A stretch of DNA of 64,000 nucleotides from Prorocentrum cordatum (Eukaryota > Sar > Dinophyceae > Prorocentrales > Prorocentraceae). The notes beneath the pieces were generated by a model, which was not told the DNA's origin, made no database searches, and worked only from the letters and a program-made list of their open reading frames with translations. The stretch is taken from the NCBI GenBank assembly GCA_963575745.1, contig CAUYUJ010014559.1:52501-116500 (forward strand), given 5' to 3'. The translations under genes and the position numbers were made by a program. Each line of letters begins with the position of its first letter. The stretch's first letter is position 1. This document shows positions 1-8,457 of this stretch, one piece after another.

Positions 1-1010
1 TTTATAGGAGCCCGCGCGGGGCATGCATCCTGCGTGTAGGATCTTATACAGGGCGCGTATGCTCACAAATCGGTATAGGATCCCATACACGGCGTGTAGG
101 CCCCGTACAGGATCCCATACAGACCGTGTACGGTGTGTATAGGACCCCGTACAGGCGACGTATGCTTTGCATAAGATCCCATACGGGGCGTGTAGGTTCT
201 GTATAGGACCCCATACGGTCCGTGTAGGCTCTGTATAGGATTCCACACAGGCCGTGTATGCTGTGCACAAGATCCCATACAGGGCGTGTCGGCCCTGTCT
301 GGGATCACGTACAGGGCGTGTGGGCTCTGTGTGGGATCCCATGCAAGGCGTGTGGTGTGTCCGGGATCCCGCACAGGCCGTGTAGGTTCTGTATAGGACC
401 CCGTACAGGCCGTGTAGGCTCTGTATAGGATCCCGTGCAGGCCGTGTAGGTTGTGTATCGGATGCCGCACAGGCCGTGTAGGTTCTGTATAGGATCCCGC
501 ACAGGCCGTGCATGCTCTGTATAGGATTTGTTTACAAGATGTGTAGGCTGTACAGGACCCCATACAGGGCGTGCAGGCTGTGTATAGGATCCCATACAGG
601 GCGTGTAGGCCCCGTACAGGATCCCATACAGACCGTGTAGGTTTTGTATAGGATCCCGTACAGGCCGTGGATGCTTTGTATAAGATCCCATACGGGGCGT
701 GTAGGCTCTGTATAAGACCCCATACGGTCCGTGTAGGCTCTGTATAGGATCCCACACAGGCCGTGTATGCTGCGTACAGGATCCCATACAGGGCGTGTAG
801 GCCCTGCTGAGGATCACGGACAGGGCGTGTAGGCTTTGTGTGGGATCCCATGCAGGGCGTGCAGGCCCTGTATAGGATCCCATACAGGGCGTGCAGGCCC
901 CGTGTAGGATCCCATACAGGGCGTGTAGACTCTGTATAGGATCCCGCACAGGCCGTGTAGGCTCTGTATAGGTTTCCACACAGGGCGTGTAGGTTCTGTA
1001 TAGGATTCTA
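1..1010. repeat. 32-bp tandem satellite
   Basis: About 31 diverged copies of a 32-bp unit built around GGATCCCATACAGGGCGTGT and a GTAGGCTCTGTATA half. Spacing of the GATCCCATAC core is 32 bp (for example 79, 111 and 143). Both strands read open over long stretches because the unit is poor in stops; I do not regard those frames as genes. The array runs off the left edge. Confidence 0.93.
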
Positions 1011-1180
1011 GGAATCGCCAGGGATTCCCAGGGGATTCCTTAGGGATACTCAGGATTCCGCAAGGATTCCGAAGGATGCCCGAAGGTCGCTTCGCCGGTG
1101 CGCACATCGCTTCCAGTCGCAGGAATACGTGGAGGTGCGTAAGGGTGGTCTCAGAGCCACGGTGACCATAGGGATCCCAT
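1011..1180. repeat. Degenerate GGATTCC-type short repeat
   Basis: Short degenerate repeats of a GGGATTCC / AGGATTCC motif continue from the end of the 32-bp satellite. They may be a decayed edge of that array. No gene is visible. Confidence 0.5.
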
Positions 1181-1211
1181 GGCATTCCATAGGGATCCTA
1201 TAGGATTCGTT

Positions 1212-1363
1212 ATGGTGTTGGTGTTGGTGTTGGTGTTTGGGGGGGTAGTGGGTCCACGGGTCGTCAGTCCACGTGTTCTCGCAGTGGATGAAGGCGTGGA
1301 CTGTCGGGCCGTGGGCAGTGCACGTGTCGATGTTGTTATTGTTGTTGTTGGTGGTGGTGGTGG

Positions 1364-1427
<64 letters not shown>

Positions 1428-1430
1428 GAA
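1212..1430. repeat. GTT/GGT and GCT trinucleotide microsatellites
   Basis: GTTGGT-type repeats near 1212-1240 are followed by GTT/GGT, (GCT)n and (GTT)n runs from about 1330 to 1430. Homopolymeric Ala/Val or Asn/Ser translations are by-products. Confidence 0.9.
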
Positions 1431-1558
1431 CATTACTTACTAAACAATTATTATTGTCGGACCCCCTATATTCGCCCTGGCGCTCTCGCCGAGGCGCCGG
1501 CCGCATTTCCTTTGAAATTGAGGCTCACGCTCAAGCGTTTTGGGGTTCCGCCAAAACC
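1430..1558 (+). repeat. Direct repeat 1, copy 1 (AT-rich head)
   Basis: This segment of about 125 bp recurs at 1833-1960. It begins with an AT-rich stretch ending CAATTATTATTGT, continues into a GGACCCCCTATATTCGCC segment and ends at GTTTTGGGGTTCCGCC. The two copies differ at only a few positions, so the duplication is fairly young. Confidence 0.88.
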
Positions 1559-1574
1559 GGCCCCCCAACAACAA

Positions 1575-1790
1575 CAACGCTCCGGCTCGAGACTTTCTCT
1601 TTTTTTACGCAGACCCGGTGCTGTTGTTCGTCGCCGAGAGCCCGCTCTCCCACCAAACTGGCGCTCCGGCTCGATACTTCCCCCCCTTTTACCCAGGATC
1701 GGCGCTCCCTCCTCGGCGCCGCAAACGGTTTTCCCTGCAACAGAGGTGTTGTTGTTCGAGACTTCCTCACCTTTTACTCAAGACAGGGGC
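1575..1790. repeat. Three-unit tandem repeat of about 85 bp
   Basis: Related segments start near 1578, 1662 and 1748, each with CGAGACTT/CGATACTT followed by a T-rich and C-rich tract and an ACCCAGG-like end. They fill the space between the two copies of direct repeat 1. Confidence 0.55.
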
Positions 1791-1832
1791 CCTCGTTTCG
1801 GCATCGCCTCTGGGGGGGTTCAATGAGTCCCT

Positions 1833-1960
1833 GTTGAACATTAATTACTAAACAATTATTATTGTTGGACCCCCTATATTCGCCCTGGCGCTCTCGCCGA
1901 GGCGCCGGTGCATTTCCTTTGAAATTGAGGCTCACGCTCATGCGTTTTGGGGTTCCGCCC
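1833..1960 (+). repeat. Direct repeat 1, copy 2
   Basis: Second copy of the segment at 1430-1558, about 405 bp downstream, with the same AT-rich head and GTTTTGGGGTTCCGCC end. From 1960 to 2100 the sequence is very GC-rich and holds no recognisable gene. Confidence 0.88.
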
Positions 1961-2104
1961 ACGGGGCGCCGACGGGGCGCCCGCCCGCCGCGTCGGGCCC
2001 GACCGACGGGGTGCCGTGGCCGGCCGCGTCGGGCCCGCCTGCGGCCCGGCGCGGCCCGCGTCGGGCCGAAATCGAGGAGAAACTTTCGAAGGCCGAGGGT
2101 CCGA

Positions 2105-2340
2105 AAACCTCCTCCTCCTCCTCCTCCCCCTCCTCCTCCTCCCTCCCCCTCCTCCTCCTCCTCCTACTCTCCTCTCCTCCCCTCCTCCCTCCTCCCCCTC
2201 CTCCTCCTCCCTCCTCCTCCTCCTCCTCCTCCTCCGTCTCCTCCTCCTCCTCCTACTCTCCCTCCTCCTCCTCCTCGTCGTCGTCCTCGTCCTCCTCCTC
2301 TCCCTCCTCCTCCTCCTCCTCCTCCTGCTCCTCCTCCGCG
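2105..2340. repeat. CTC/CCT microsatellite
   Basis: Pyrimidine-rich (CTC)n with TCG interruptions. It translates as poly-Ser, Pro or Leu on the plus strand and poly-Arg, Glu or Gly on the minus strand; none of this is a credible gene. Confidence 0.95.
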
Positions 2341-2561
2341 AAACAGGGCGCGGGCAAAGGGAGTTCGAAAACGATGTGCCGCCCGAACGGAGTATTTTGA
2401 GATTCTTCGGAAGAGGTGTTCGCAAGACCTCCTTGGGCGGGAGTCCTGGGTATGGGTATATCGGACCCCCCTGCGCCAGGAAAAATAATCCCCCAGGATG
2501 GGGTTAGTTATCATGATGGATGCATGTGTCATGAGGAAGCATGGCGCATGAGGGTAAAATG

Positions 2562-2643
<82 letters not shown>

Positions 2644-2645
2644 TT
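2562..2645. repeat. (GTT)n microsatellite
   Basis: About 27 nearly pure GTT units. The flanks (2345-2560 and 2650-3060) show no recognisable gene. Confidence 0.97.
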
Positions 2646-3064
2646 GTGTGGCACGGTGTGTGTGTGGGTGTAGTTGTGAGCACAGCGCAGTAGTGCGTGA
2701 GCAAAGAGGTGGCCCGTCCCCCAGATATCCGCAATTTTTTATTAATCCGCTGCCCCAGAGGTCTCGACCCATTCCCCAAAGGGCAGTTTGGCATACTGGA
2801 TCCACTTTTGGTGGTCCCGACGGCCGATGACGGCCCCGGAAGCCCACATCGACGGAGAGACGCCGCGATGGAATCAATCATGCCGACGGGGATCTGCCCT
2901 TTTGGCTGCGGGCGCCAGGAAGACCCCCACCCGGGCCCGCCGCGCTCCGGCGTGGTGGAGGCCCTGCACAAGGCCCGCGCCCCCCTAGGGGGGGCCTGGA
3001 CCGCTCCGCGCCGGCGGCGGCAGCGGCGGCGGTCTTCGGCGCGACCTTCGGCGCCGCGGTTGAG

Positions 3065-3073
3065 GTCGAAGAT

Positions 3074-3110
<37 letters not shown>

Positions 3111-3392
3111 GCGGAGGCGGCGGCGGCGGAGGCGGCGGCGGCGGCGGAGGCGGCGACGACGTCGGCGACGACGACGACGACGGTGACGACGACGACGACG
3201 ACCATGACGTCGTACGACGTGCGACGACGACGACGACAACGATGACGACGACGACGACGGCGGCGGCAACGACGACGGCGACGACGACAACGACGACGAC
3301 GACGACGTTCGACGTACGTTGACGACGACGAAGACGGCGGAGGCGGCGGCGGCGGAGGCGGCGGCGGCGGCGGAGGCTGCGACGACGTCGGC

Positions 3393-3425
<33 letters not shown>

Positions 3426-3457
3426 CATGACGTCGTCGTACGACGTGCGACGACGAC

Positions 3458-3496
<39 letters not shown>

Positions 3497-3725
3497 AACG
3501 ACGACGGCGACGACGACAACGACGACGACGACGACGTTCGACGTACGTTGACGGCGACGACCACGACCACGACGACGACGACGGCGGCGGCGGCGGCAGC
3601 GACGACGACGACGACGACGTTCGAAGCACGGTGTACAACGTATGACGTACGACGTACGACGTTCGACGACGACGACGATGACGATGGCGGCGGCTGCGGC
3701 GGTGGCGGCTGTGGCGGTGGCGGTG
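3065..3725. repeat. GAC/GGC-based repeat with an internal duplication of about 240 bp
   Basis: A field of GAC, GGC and GCG trinucleotides. A block ending in a GACGTTCGACGTACGTTGACG landmark occurs near 3300-3320 and again near 3533-3553, so a segment of about 235 bp is tandemly duplicated. CGTACGACGT palindromes recur inside it. Confidence 0.85.
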
Positions 3726-4065
3726 GCGGTGGCGAAGGCCTTCGGCACGGGCGTACCGCCGCCGATCGACAAACAGGGAACGGTATCATGGCCCCCGCCA
3801 CGATTTCCCCGTCCTGGTAAGTCATCACCCCTTCTTTGACCCCCCCCCCGGTACGTCGAGGCGCCGCGGCCGAGGTCGAGCGGTGCACCGTTGCGCCGCG
3901 GGTTTTCCACCTTTGGGCCTCCCGAGTTCGGTAGCAATTCATGGGATCCTTTTATCTGGGGCGTCCAATGAAGCTTGCATTTAGGAACGCTGCTGGTGAT
4001 GCGTATTCTAGTGGCCTCCGGCCAGTGCCGCCGATCTGGGGCGCTCCTGATGCTATTGCTGTTGA
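3726..4065. other. No gene seen
   Basis: GC-rich sequence between two GAC microsatellites. It carries one copy of a 24-nt motif (about 3981-4004, core GCTGCTGGTGATGCGTATT) that recurs near 4938-4961. No coding signal beyond that. Confidence 0.5.
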
Positions 4066-4067
4066 AA

Positions 4068-4155
4068 TGGACGATGACGACGACAACGGACGACCAACGG
4101 TCGACGAGCGGGATAATTACGACGACGACCGACGAAGGAGTTAATGACGACGAAC

Positions 4156-4210
<55 letters not shown>

Positions 4211-4215
4211 TGACG
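4068..4215. repeat. (GAC)n microsatellite
   Basis: Interrupted GACGAC repeats, most regular from about 4150 to 4212. Confidence 0.92.
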
Positions 4216-4349
4216 GCGAACGGCTGCCGACGGCCGACGACCGACGACTGGTGACGGCGACGGGTGGAAGGTTCTTCGTTCATCGCTTTCGCTTCCGAGC
4301 AATACCAAGTCAGGCCGTGCACCTCTGGCCTGGCAGCACGCGAGTGAGC

Positions 4350-4700
4350 GCCTCTTGGGGCCTCTTGGTTCTTGGGGCTTCTTGGGGGCCTTCCGGGCCT
4401 CTTGGGGGCCTCTTGGGGGCCTCTCGGGGTCCTCTTGGGGACCTCTTGGGGGCCTCTGGGTGCCCTTTGGGGGCGCCTCGGGGGCATCTTGGGGGCTCTT
4501 GGGGTCATCTTGGGGTGGAGGACTAGAAGGGTCCGTTCGGGTTCACCCTCTTGAGGCCTTCTTGGGGGCCTCTCGGGGTCGTCTTGGGGGGCCTCTAGGG
4601 CTATGCTGGGTCCCTCTTGGACCGTCTTGGCTCCTCTTGGGGGCCTCTTGGGCTGTCTTGGGGCGATCTTGGGGGCCTCTTGGACCGTCTTCGGCGCTTC
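4350..4700. repeat. CTTGGGGGCCT array, block 1
   Basis: Imperfect repeats of CTTGGGGGCCT with variants such as CTTGGGGACCT and TCTCGGGGTCC, spaced about 12-18 bp. The plus strand reads as repeats of the Gly-Leu-Leu-Gly-Ala-Ser-Trp-Gly-Pro-Leu type and the minus strand as Arg-Pro-rich. Related blocks lie at 4770-4935, 5165-5465, 14205-14785 and 28425-28650. Confidence 0.85.
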
Positions 4701-4769
4701 TAAGACGGAAGAGGCGATAATGTTAAAATGCTTCAACACCTATTAACAACTAACAACTTCATTATTGTA

Positions 4770-4935
4770 CCCTCTTGGGGGTCCTCTTGGGATCTCCTTG
4801 AGGCGTCTTGGAGGCCTCTTGGGCCGTCTTCAGGCCATCTTGGGCGTCCAGGAGCGCTCTTGGGCCGTTTCGGGCGCCTCCTGGACCGTCTTGGTGGCCT
4901 CCTGGGCCCCTTTTGGCCCGTCTTGGGGCGGTTTG
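4770..4935. repeat. CTTGGGGGCCT array, block 2
   Basis: Same family as 4350-4700, separated from it by an AT-rich island of about 65 bp (4705-4769) that resembles the AT-rich heads at 1430 and 1833. Block 2 ends at the second copy of the GCTGCTGGTGATGCGTATT motif. Confidence 0.8.
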
Positions 4936-5164
4936 GGGAACGCTGCTGGTGATGCGTATTTTGCTCACTGGGACAAGTTGCTGGCTCGTGGAAGCCCTCT
5001 CCGTTTGGTCACGGAAACAACGACGACTTTGGAACGCTTTTCGCGATGGAACATGATGTGCAGTTTTTTTCCAGCCATTTGACATCCGTGAGTTCCCATT
5101 CGATGTGCAGTTTTGCAAAGTATCTCGTGACCTTCTGCCCCGTCCGCCACAGTGCCTGGGTGTC

Positions 5165-5465
5165 TTTGGGACGCTCGGAAGGCCCCATAGGCTTGGAGAC
5201 CTCTTTGGGGCCTCATGGGGTCTCTTCGGGGCCTCTTGGGGAGTTCTGCGATACTGAGTTGCCCCTGGGGACCTCTTTGGGGCCTGCGGGCGGTCTCAGA
5301 GGCAATCTTGCCCTCTTCAGGCGCTTCTTGGGGGCCTCTTGGGCCCTCTTGGACGCTGTTCAGAATGGAAGGGCGAGTCTGCGAAAGTTATGCATGTGTT
5401 TGGCCTTTGGGCCGGCTTCCCGGGCCTCTCGGGCGTACCAAAAGGCCCCCAAGAAGGCCTTCTCG
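5165..5465. repeat. CTTGGGGGCCT array, block 3
   Basis: More divergent members of the same family (CTCTTGGGG, CCTCTTGGGCC). The stretch 4962-5164 before it has no recognisable gene. Confidence 0.7.
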
Positions 5466-5607
5466 GCAGTCGTAGGGCACAGGATTCACAACCGTGCTCC
5501 CCAGGCCTCTGGCAGAGTTGCTGCCCAAGTGCCGGAACCGCCAGGGAGCGCCCTGGAATTCCTTACCTCGGGCGCTGCGTAGTGGGGGGGCGATCGTGGG
5601 GGGGGGG

Positions 5608-5679
5608 GCTCAGGGCGCCGGCTGGCGCGCGCCGGCGCGCGTTGGAACGATCGCTTGCTCAGGGCGCCGGCTGGCGCGC
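5608..5679. repeat. Pair of 23-bp direct repeats
   Basis: The sequence GCTCAGGGCGCCGGCTGG followed by CGCGC occurs at 5608-5630 and 5657-5679, each preceded by a CGATCG. The second copy overlaps the 3' end of the tyrosine recombinase frame, so it may mark a boundary of the DIRS-like element. Confidence 0.7.
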
Positions 5680-6953
5680 AGCAGCTTTGCACCCTTCTCG
5701 AGGATGTCCATTGGCACGACCCCTCTCGCGCCACCAGGCGTGGGTCTTCATATACCTCATCACGCCCTTCTGCGATGCCCACCGCCCTCTCCGCTGTATC
5801 TGCCATAATGTCCTGTAGCCAACAACTGCACCGTGCCTCGGCCCCGAGTGGCGGGCCGAGTGGGCTGGGAAGGCCACCACTCCCACGTCGGAGCAGGCCT
5901 GGCGGAGGGCGCGTCTGTAGCGGTCGGCCGTCATGCTGAAGAGTCGCTCGTCCTGCTTCCTCGAGCTTCGCAGTCGCATCGCCATCTGTGCCACATCACG
6001 GTCAATGAGGACGCCCTGCCTCACCCCCGTCTTGGCATGCTCACCCCGCTCGATCACGCCGAGGCGGAGAGCGACCAGAGAGCTGCCGTCCGCGCCGTCG
6101 GTGACCATCACGTCACCGACTCGCAGGCTGAGGAGCTCGGCCGAGCGGAGGTGAGTGTCCAGCGCCAGCTCGAAGCCCTCGGCGACCTCGACGGGCCCCG
6201 AGACTCGCATCGTCTCGAGCAGCACGGCCCAGAGCTTCATCGGCTAAGGTCCGCCCTCGCCGGCCACGTGCATGCAGTGCCAGGCCTTCAGCGCGCGGTT
6301 CGCCCTCGGCAGGCCGGTGCTCGGCTCTGGCCACACGTAGGCCAGGCCATGCACCACGAAGTCACCCCGATGAGGGCCGACCTCTCCGTCCTCCACGAGC
6401 TCGCCCAGGTAGACTAAGACCGAGCAGTCGATCTCGTCGCGGTTCATCATCGGAAGGTCGTGCTGCAGGGCGTACTGCAAGAAGCGCCGAACGTTGCGTA
6501 TGTAGCATCCCAACGCCGTCTTGGCCGCGACGTCTTGAACGTCGGCTCGCACTCGGGCGCCCGTGTCCACCGACTGGCTGCATTCCACCTCGTTCCGGCA
6601 ATGAGTCCTCCCAGCCTTCCTGTCCTGAGCGTGGTACCGCAGCCTCTCCTCTGGGGCCGCCGTCAGAGGAGGCACGAGCGAGCTCACCAGCAGCCAAAGG
6701 AGATGTCGGTCTGGTCCCAGCACGCCCTTGCTTCGGCGAACCACGTGGCGACGCTGACCCTCGGAGCTGGGTAGCGTCTGCCCTCTGCCGTAACGGTGAC
6801 CAGTGCCTAGACACTCCGAGGGGTTTTGACCAGGCCCTGTACTCACAACGTGGCGGCGCTGTCCCCTGGAGCCGGGTACCGTCTGCCCTTCCCGGCGAGG
6901 GTCACCAGTGCCTATACCCTCCGAGGGGTTCTGACCCAGCATCCAGCAAGAGC
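5659..6953 (-). pseudogene. Tyrosine recombinase with one in-frame TAG
   Basis: This would cut and rejoin DNA as the integrase of the DIRS-like element. The catalytic part (6240-5659, 193 codons from the ATG at 6240) keeps the whole set of active residues: R32 in the THLRSAELL box, K70, H127-S-A-R130, W154 in RRGRWAS, and the nucleophile Y163 (codon 5754-5752). Upstream in the same frame (about 6545-6455) is a SAM-like DNA-binding part, around TALGCYIRNVRRFLQYAL. The two parts are separated only by a TAG stop at 6246-6244 with one codon before the next ATG. Upstream, the same frame crosses a 105-bp duplication (6743-6945) and then enters the inserted retrocopy, so the original N-terminus is not visible. 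The gene is probably dead through one nonsense change; readthrough or start at 6240 cannot be excluded. Confidence 0.82.
6743..6945. repeat. 105-bp tandem duplication
   Basis: ACGTGGCGACGCTG (6743) and ACGTGGCGGCGCTG (6848) start two similar units that both end in CTCCGAGGGGTT. It lies within the upstream part of the recombinase frame and is translated there as two copies of a segment containing RGQRRHVV. Confidence 0.8.
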
Positions 6954-6965
6954 GAGTCAACGCTG
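6952..6965 (+). repeat. Target-site duplication, left, retrocopy 1
   Basis: The 14-bp GCGAGTCAACGCTG matches GCGAGGCAACGCTG at 8444-8457 with one mismatch. The two copies bracket the SL-bearing insert. Confidence 0.75.
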
Positions 6966-6966
6966 A

Positions 6967-6988
6967 TACGTAGCCATTTTGGTTCAAG
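6967..6988 (+). other. Relic dinoflagellate spliced leader
   Basis: 22 nt matching the dinoflagellate SL except for two substitutions (A for C at position 2; T for C in the GGCTCAAG part). It reads CGTAGCCATTTTGG followed by TTCAAG. It is not followed by a GT splice donor, so it is not an SL RNA gene but the 5' end of a copied mRNA. Confidence 0.8.
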
Positions 6989-7152
6989 CCCTCTGCTTGC
7001 AGTGTTTTGATTGCGTCCACCGCCATGTTGTGGTGACTCCGGTGCACAAGCATTCGGCTCCAGCTCTTGTGCGTGGTGCTCGTGCTCGTGCTCGCGGGTT
7101 TGTTTGCCCTCGCGCTGACAATGGTGAAACATAGGTTTCTGGGCCCCCGTGG

Positions 7153-8440
7153 ATGACTACATCTGCAAAGCAAGTTGTTCATTCCATGCAAGTTCATGGG
7201 TATCATGACGCCTCATCTGGAATTCCTCATCATTTCGCTAGACATGCCGCTCATTCTGCTGTTCGTGATTGTGCTCATGATTTCTCTGACAAGGCTGCTA
7301 TGCGTACCCGTCGGATTGCGAATCGTGCCAAACATGAAGTTGGACTTGTAGCTCTTCGTGCTGCTACCGTCTGCGCCGCCAAGTGTGGCGACAGTGTTGG
7401 CCCTGACCCGCTCTATTCCCCTGATTCCTGGGCTGCCGGTGTTTCTTCTCCTGAAGTCCTTTTTCGTGCTCCTGTCGACCCTTAGAAGCAGTATCGTGGC
7501 GTCACTGCCGAGCGTCGTGGCCATGTTTCTGAAGATTCTCTGCGGGTGTTGCGCAAGCGCCTTCTAACTGTAGAAGAATCGTTGGTGCAGTTGACCAATG
7601 TGCTTTTACCCAAACCACGACGCGTCCTGGTGTTGTCAGAAATGCTACCTGCAGAAGTAGCGGAATCGGCTACCGAACTTGTCGCTACCCCGATCAGTCC
7701 TCACTATTCTCTTTCGCGCTGCTCTTCTTCGCCATCCCTTGGCGTGCAACCTACCTCGTGTATGTCACGTGTTTGTGCTGTCCCTGTTCGTGCCGCTGAT
7801 CTTCGCGAACTTCTTCGCGCTGAATATCTTCCTGACATTCCTGCTCATGCCGATGGTTACCCTAGAGCTGATTCTCAACCCTCGGATGCCTTGGCCGACT
7901 ACGTGAACAAGTACGCGGCCCTGAGTGACAAGCGCCGTTTGCAGTTTGTTCACTGGCTATGCTCTAGTGCGAAATAGCTTCGCCCCAGCTGCTGCGAGGA
8001 CCCTCTTGGCATGATGAAGTACACTACTGGCGCCAACCCATTGAACCTGTTGGACGATCTCCGAAAGAGGCTTGGCAAGCTCTCGCCAATCTCTCTGATA
8101 TGCCTCGTGCTCCAACTGATGCTCCCCTTGTGCCTCCACCAGTCCGAGCACATGTGGCTGTGAGTCGTCATGGCCGCGTTCCTGATGATGCGAACCAGTT
8201 CTGCGGCTTGACTTCCAATTCAATTGCCCCAGAGTGCATGGCCGCAAACGGCATGTAACCAGCAATTCGGGCAAATGTGTTTGCAAGTATTGTGGCAGCC
8301 CTGTTCGCGCCGGTGAGCGGCTGTTGATTTGTACGACCTGTGATCTAGAGATATGCGAGCAGTGTCGAGACACGGCTGCAGCCACCAAGGCTGCCGTGGA
8401 TCAATCGCAAGGGAGGGAAGAGAAAGACAGCACAAAAAAA
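7153..8440 (+). pseudogene. Retro-pseudogene with C-terminal Cys-rich zinc-binding motif
   Basis: I do not recognise the parent gene. A reading frame runs from the ATG at 7153 to 7977 with a single internal TAG (7483-7485); the part around ALADYVNKYAALSDKRRLQF looks like real protein. After 7977 coding potential moves to another frame (about 7980-8250, containing PSWHDEVHYWRQPIEPVGRS) and then to a third (8234-8440). This last part has seven cysteines in the pattern C-x-C-x2-C-x11-C-x2-C-x5-C-x2-C (8276-8367), followed by a charged Lys/Arg/Glu tail. The cysteine spacing suggests a small zinc-binding module of treble-clef or zinc-ribbon type; its function is unknown. One stop and two frameshifts make it a pseudogene. 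Confidence 0.6.
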
Positions 8441-8457
8441 CGTGCGAGGCAACGCTG
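8434..8457 (+). repeat. A7 tail and right target-site duplication, retrocopy 1
   Basis: Seven As (8434-8440), CGT, then GCGAGGCAACGCTG (8444-8457), the right copy of the target-site duplication. Sequence beyond it resumes the minus-strand methyltransferase-like frame. Confidence 0.75.

Larger units (their letters stand above)
6967..8443 (+). mobile_element. Retrocopied SL-mRNA 1 (old), nested in the DIRS-like element
   Basis: The insert starts with a diverged SL, ends with a seven-A run (8434-8440) plus three bases, and is flanked by a 14-bp direct repeat with one mismatch. Its coding strand is opposite to the host element and its codons mostly end in T, unlike the flanking GC-rich retroelement. 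All of this is what a reverse-transcribed, trans-spliced mRNA would look like. The two SL substitutions, the TSD mismatch and the broken frame indicate an old insertion. Confidence 0.8.

Noticed and set aside
63-979. Long open frames with MGSYTEPTRPV-like repeats on the minus strand
   Set aside because: They are translations of the 32-bp satellite, open in several frames because the unit lacks stops.
2504-3942. Minus-strand frames of 350-480 codons rich in Arg, Ser, Val and Pro
   Set aside because: They are translations of GAC and GTT microsatellites, with no domain outside the repeats.
7213-7567. Alternative hydrophobic plus frame through retrocopy 1 (MTPHLEFLI, then Leu/Val-rich)
   Set aside because: It has an internal stop and ends soon. 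The frame from 7153 is longer and continues to protein-like sequence on both sides of its single TAG.
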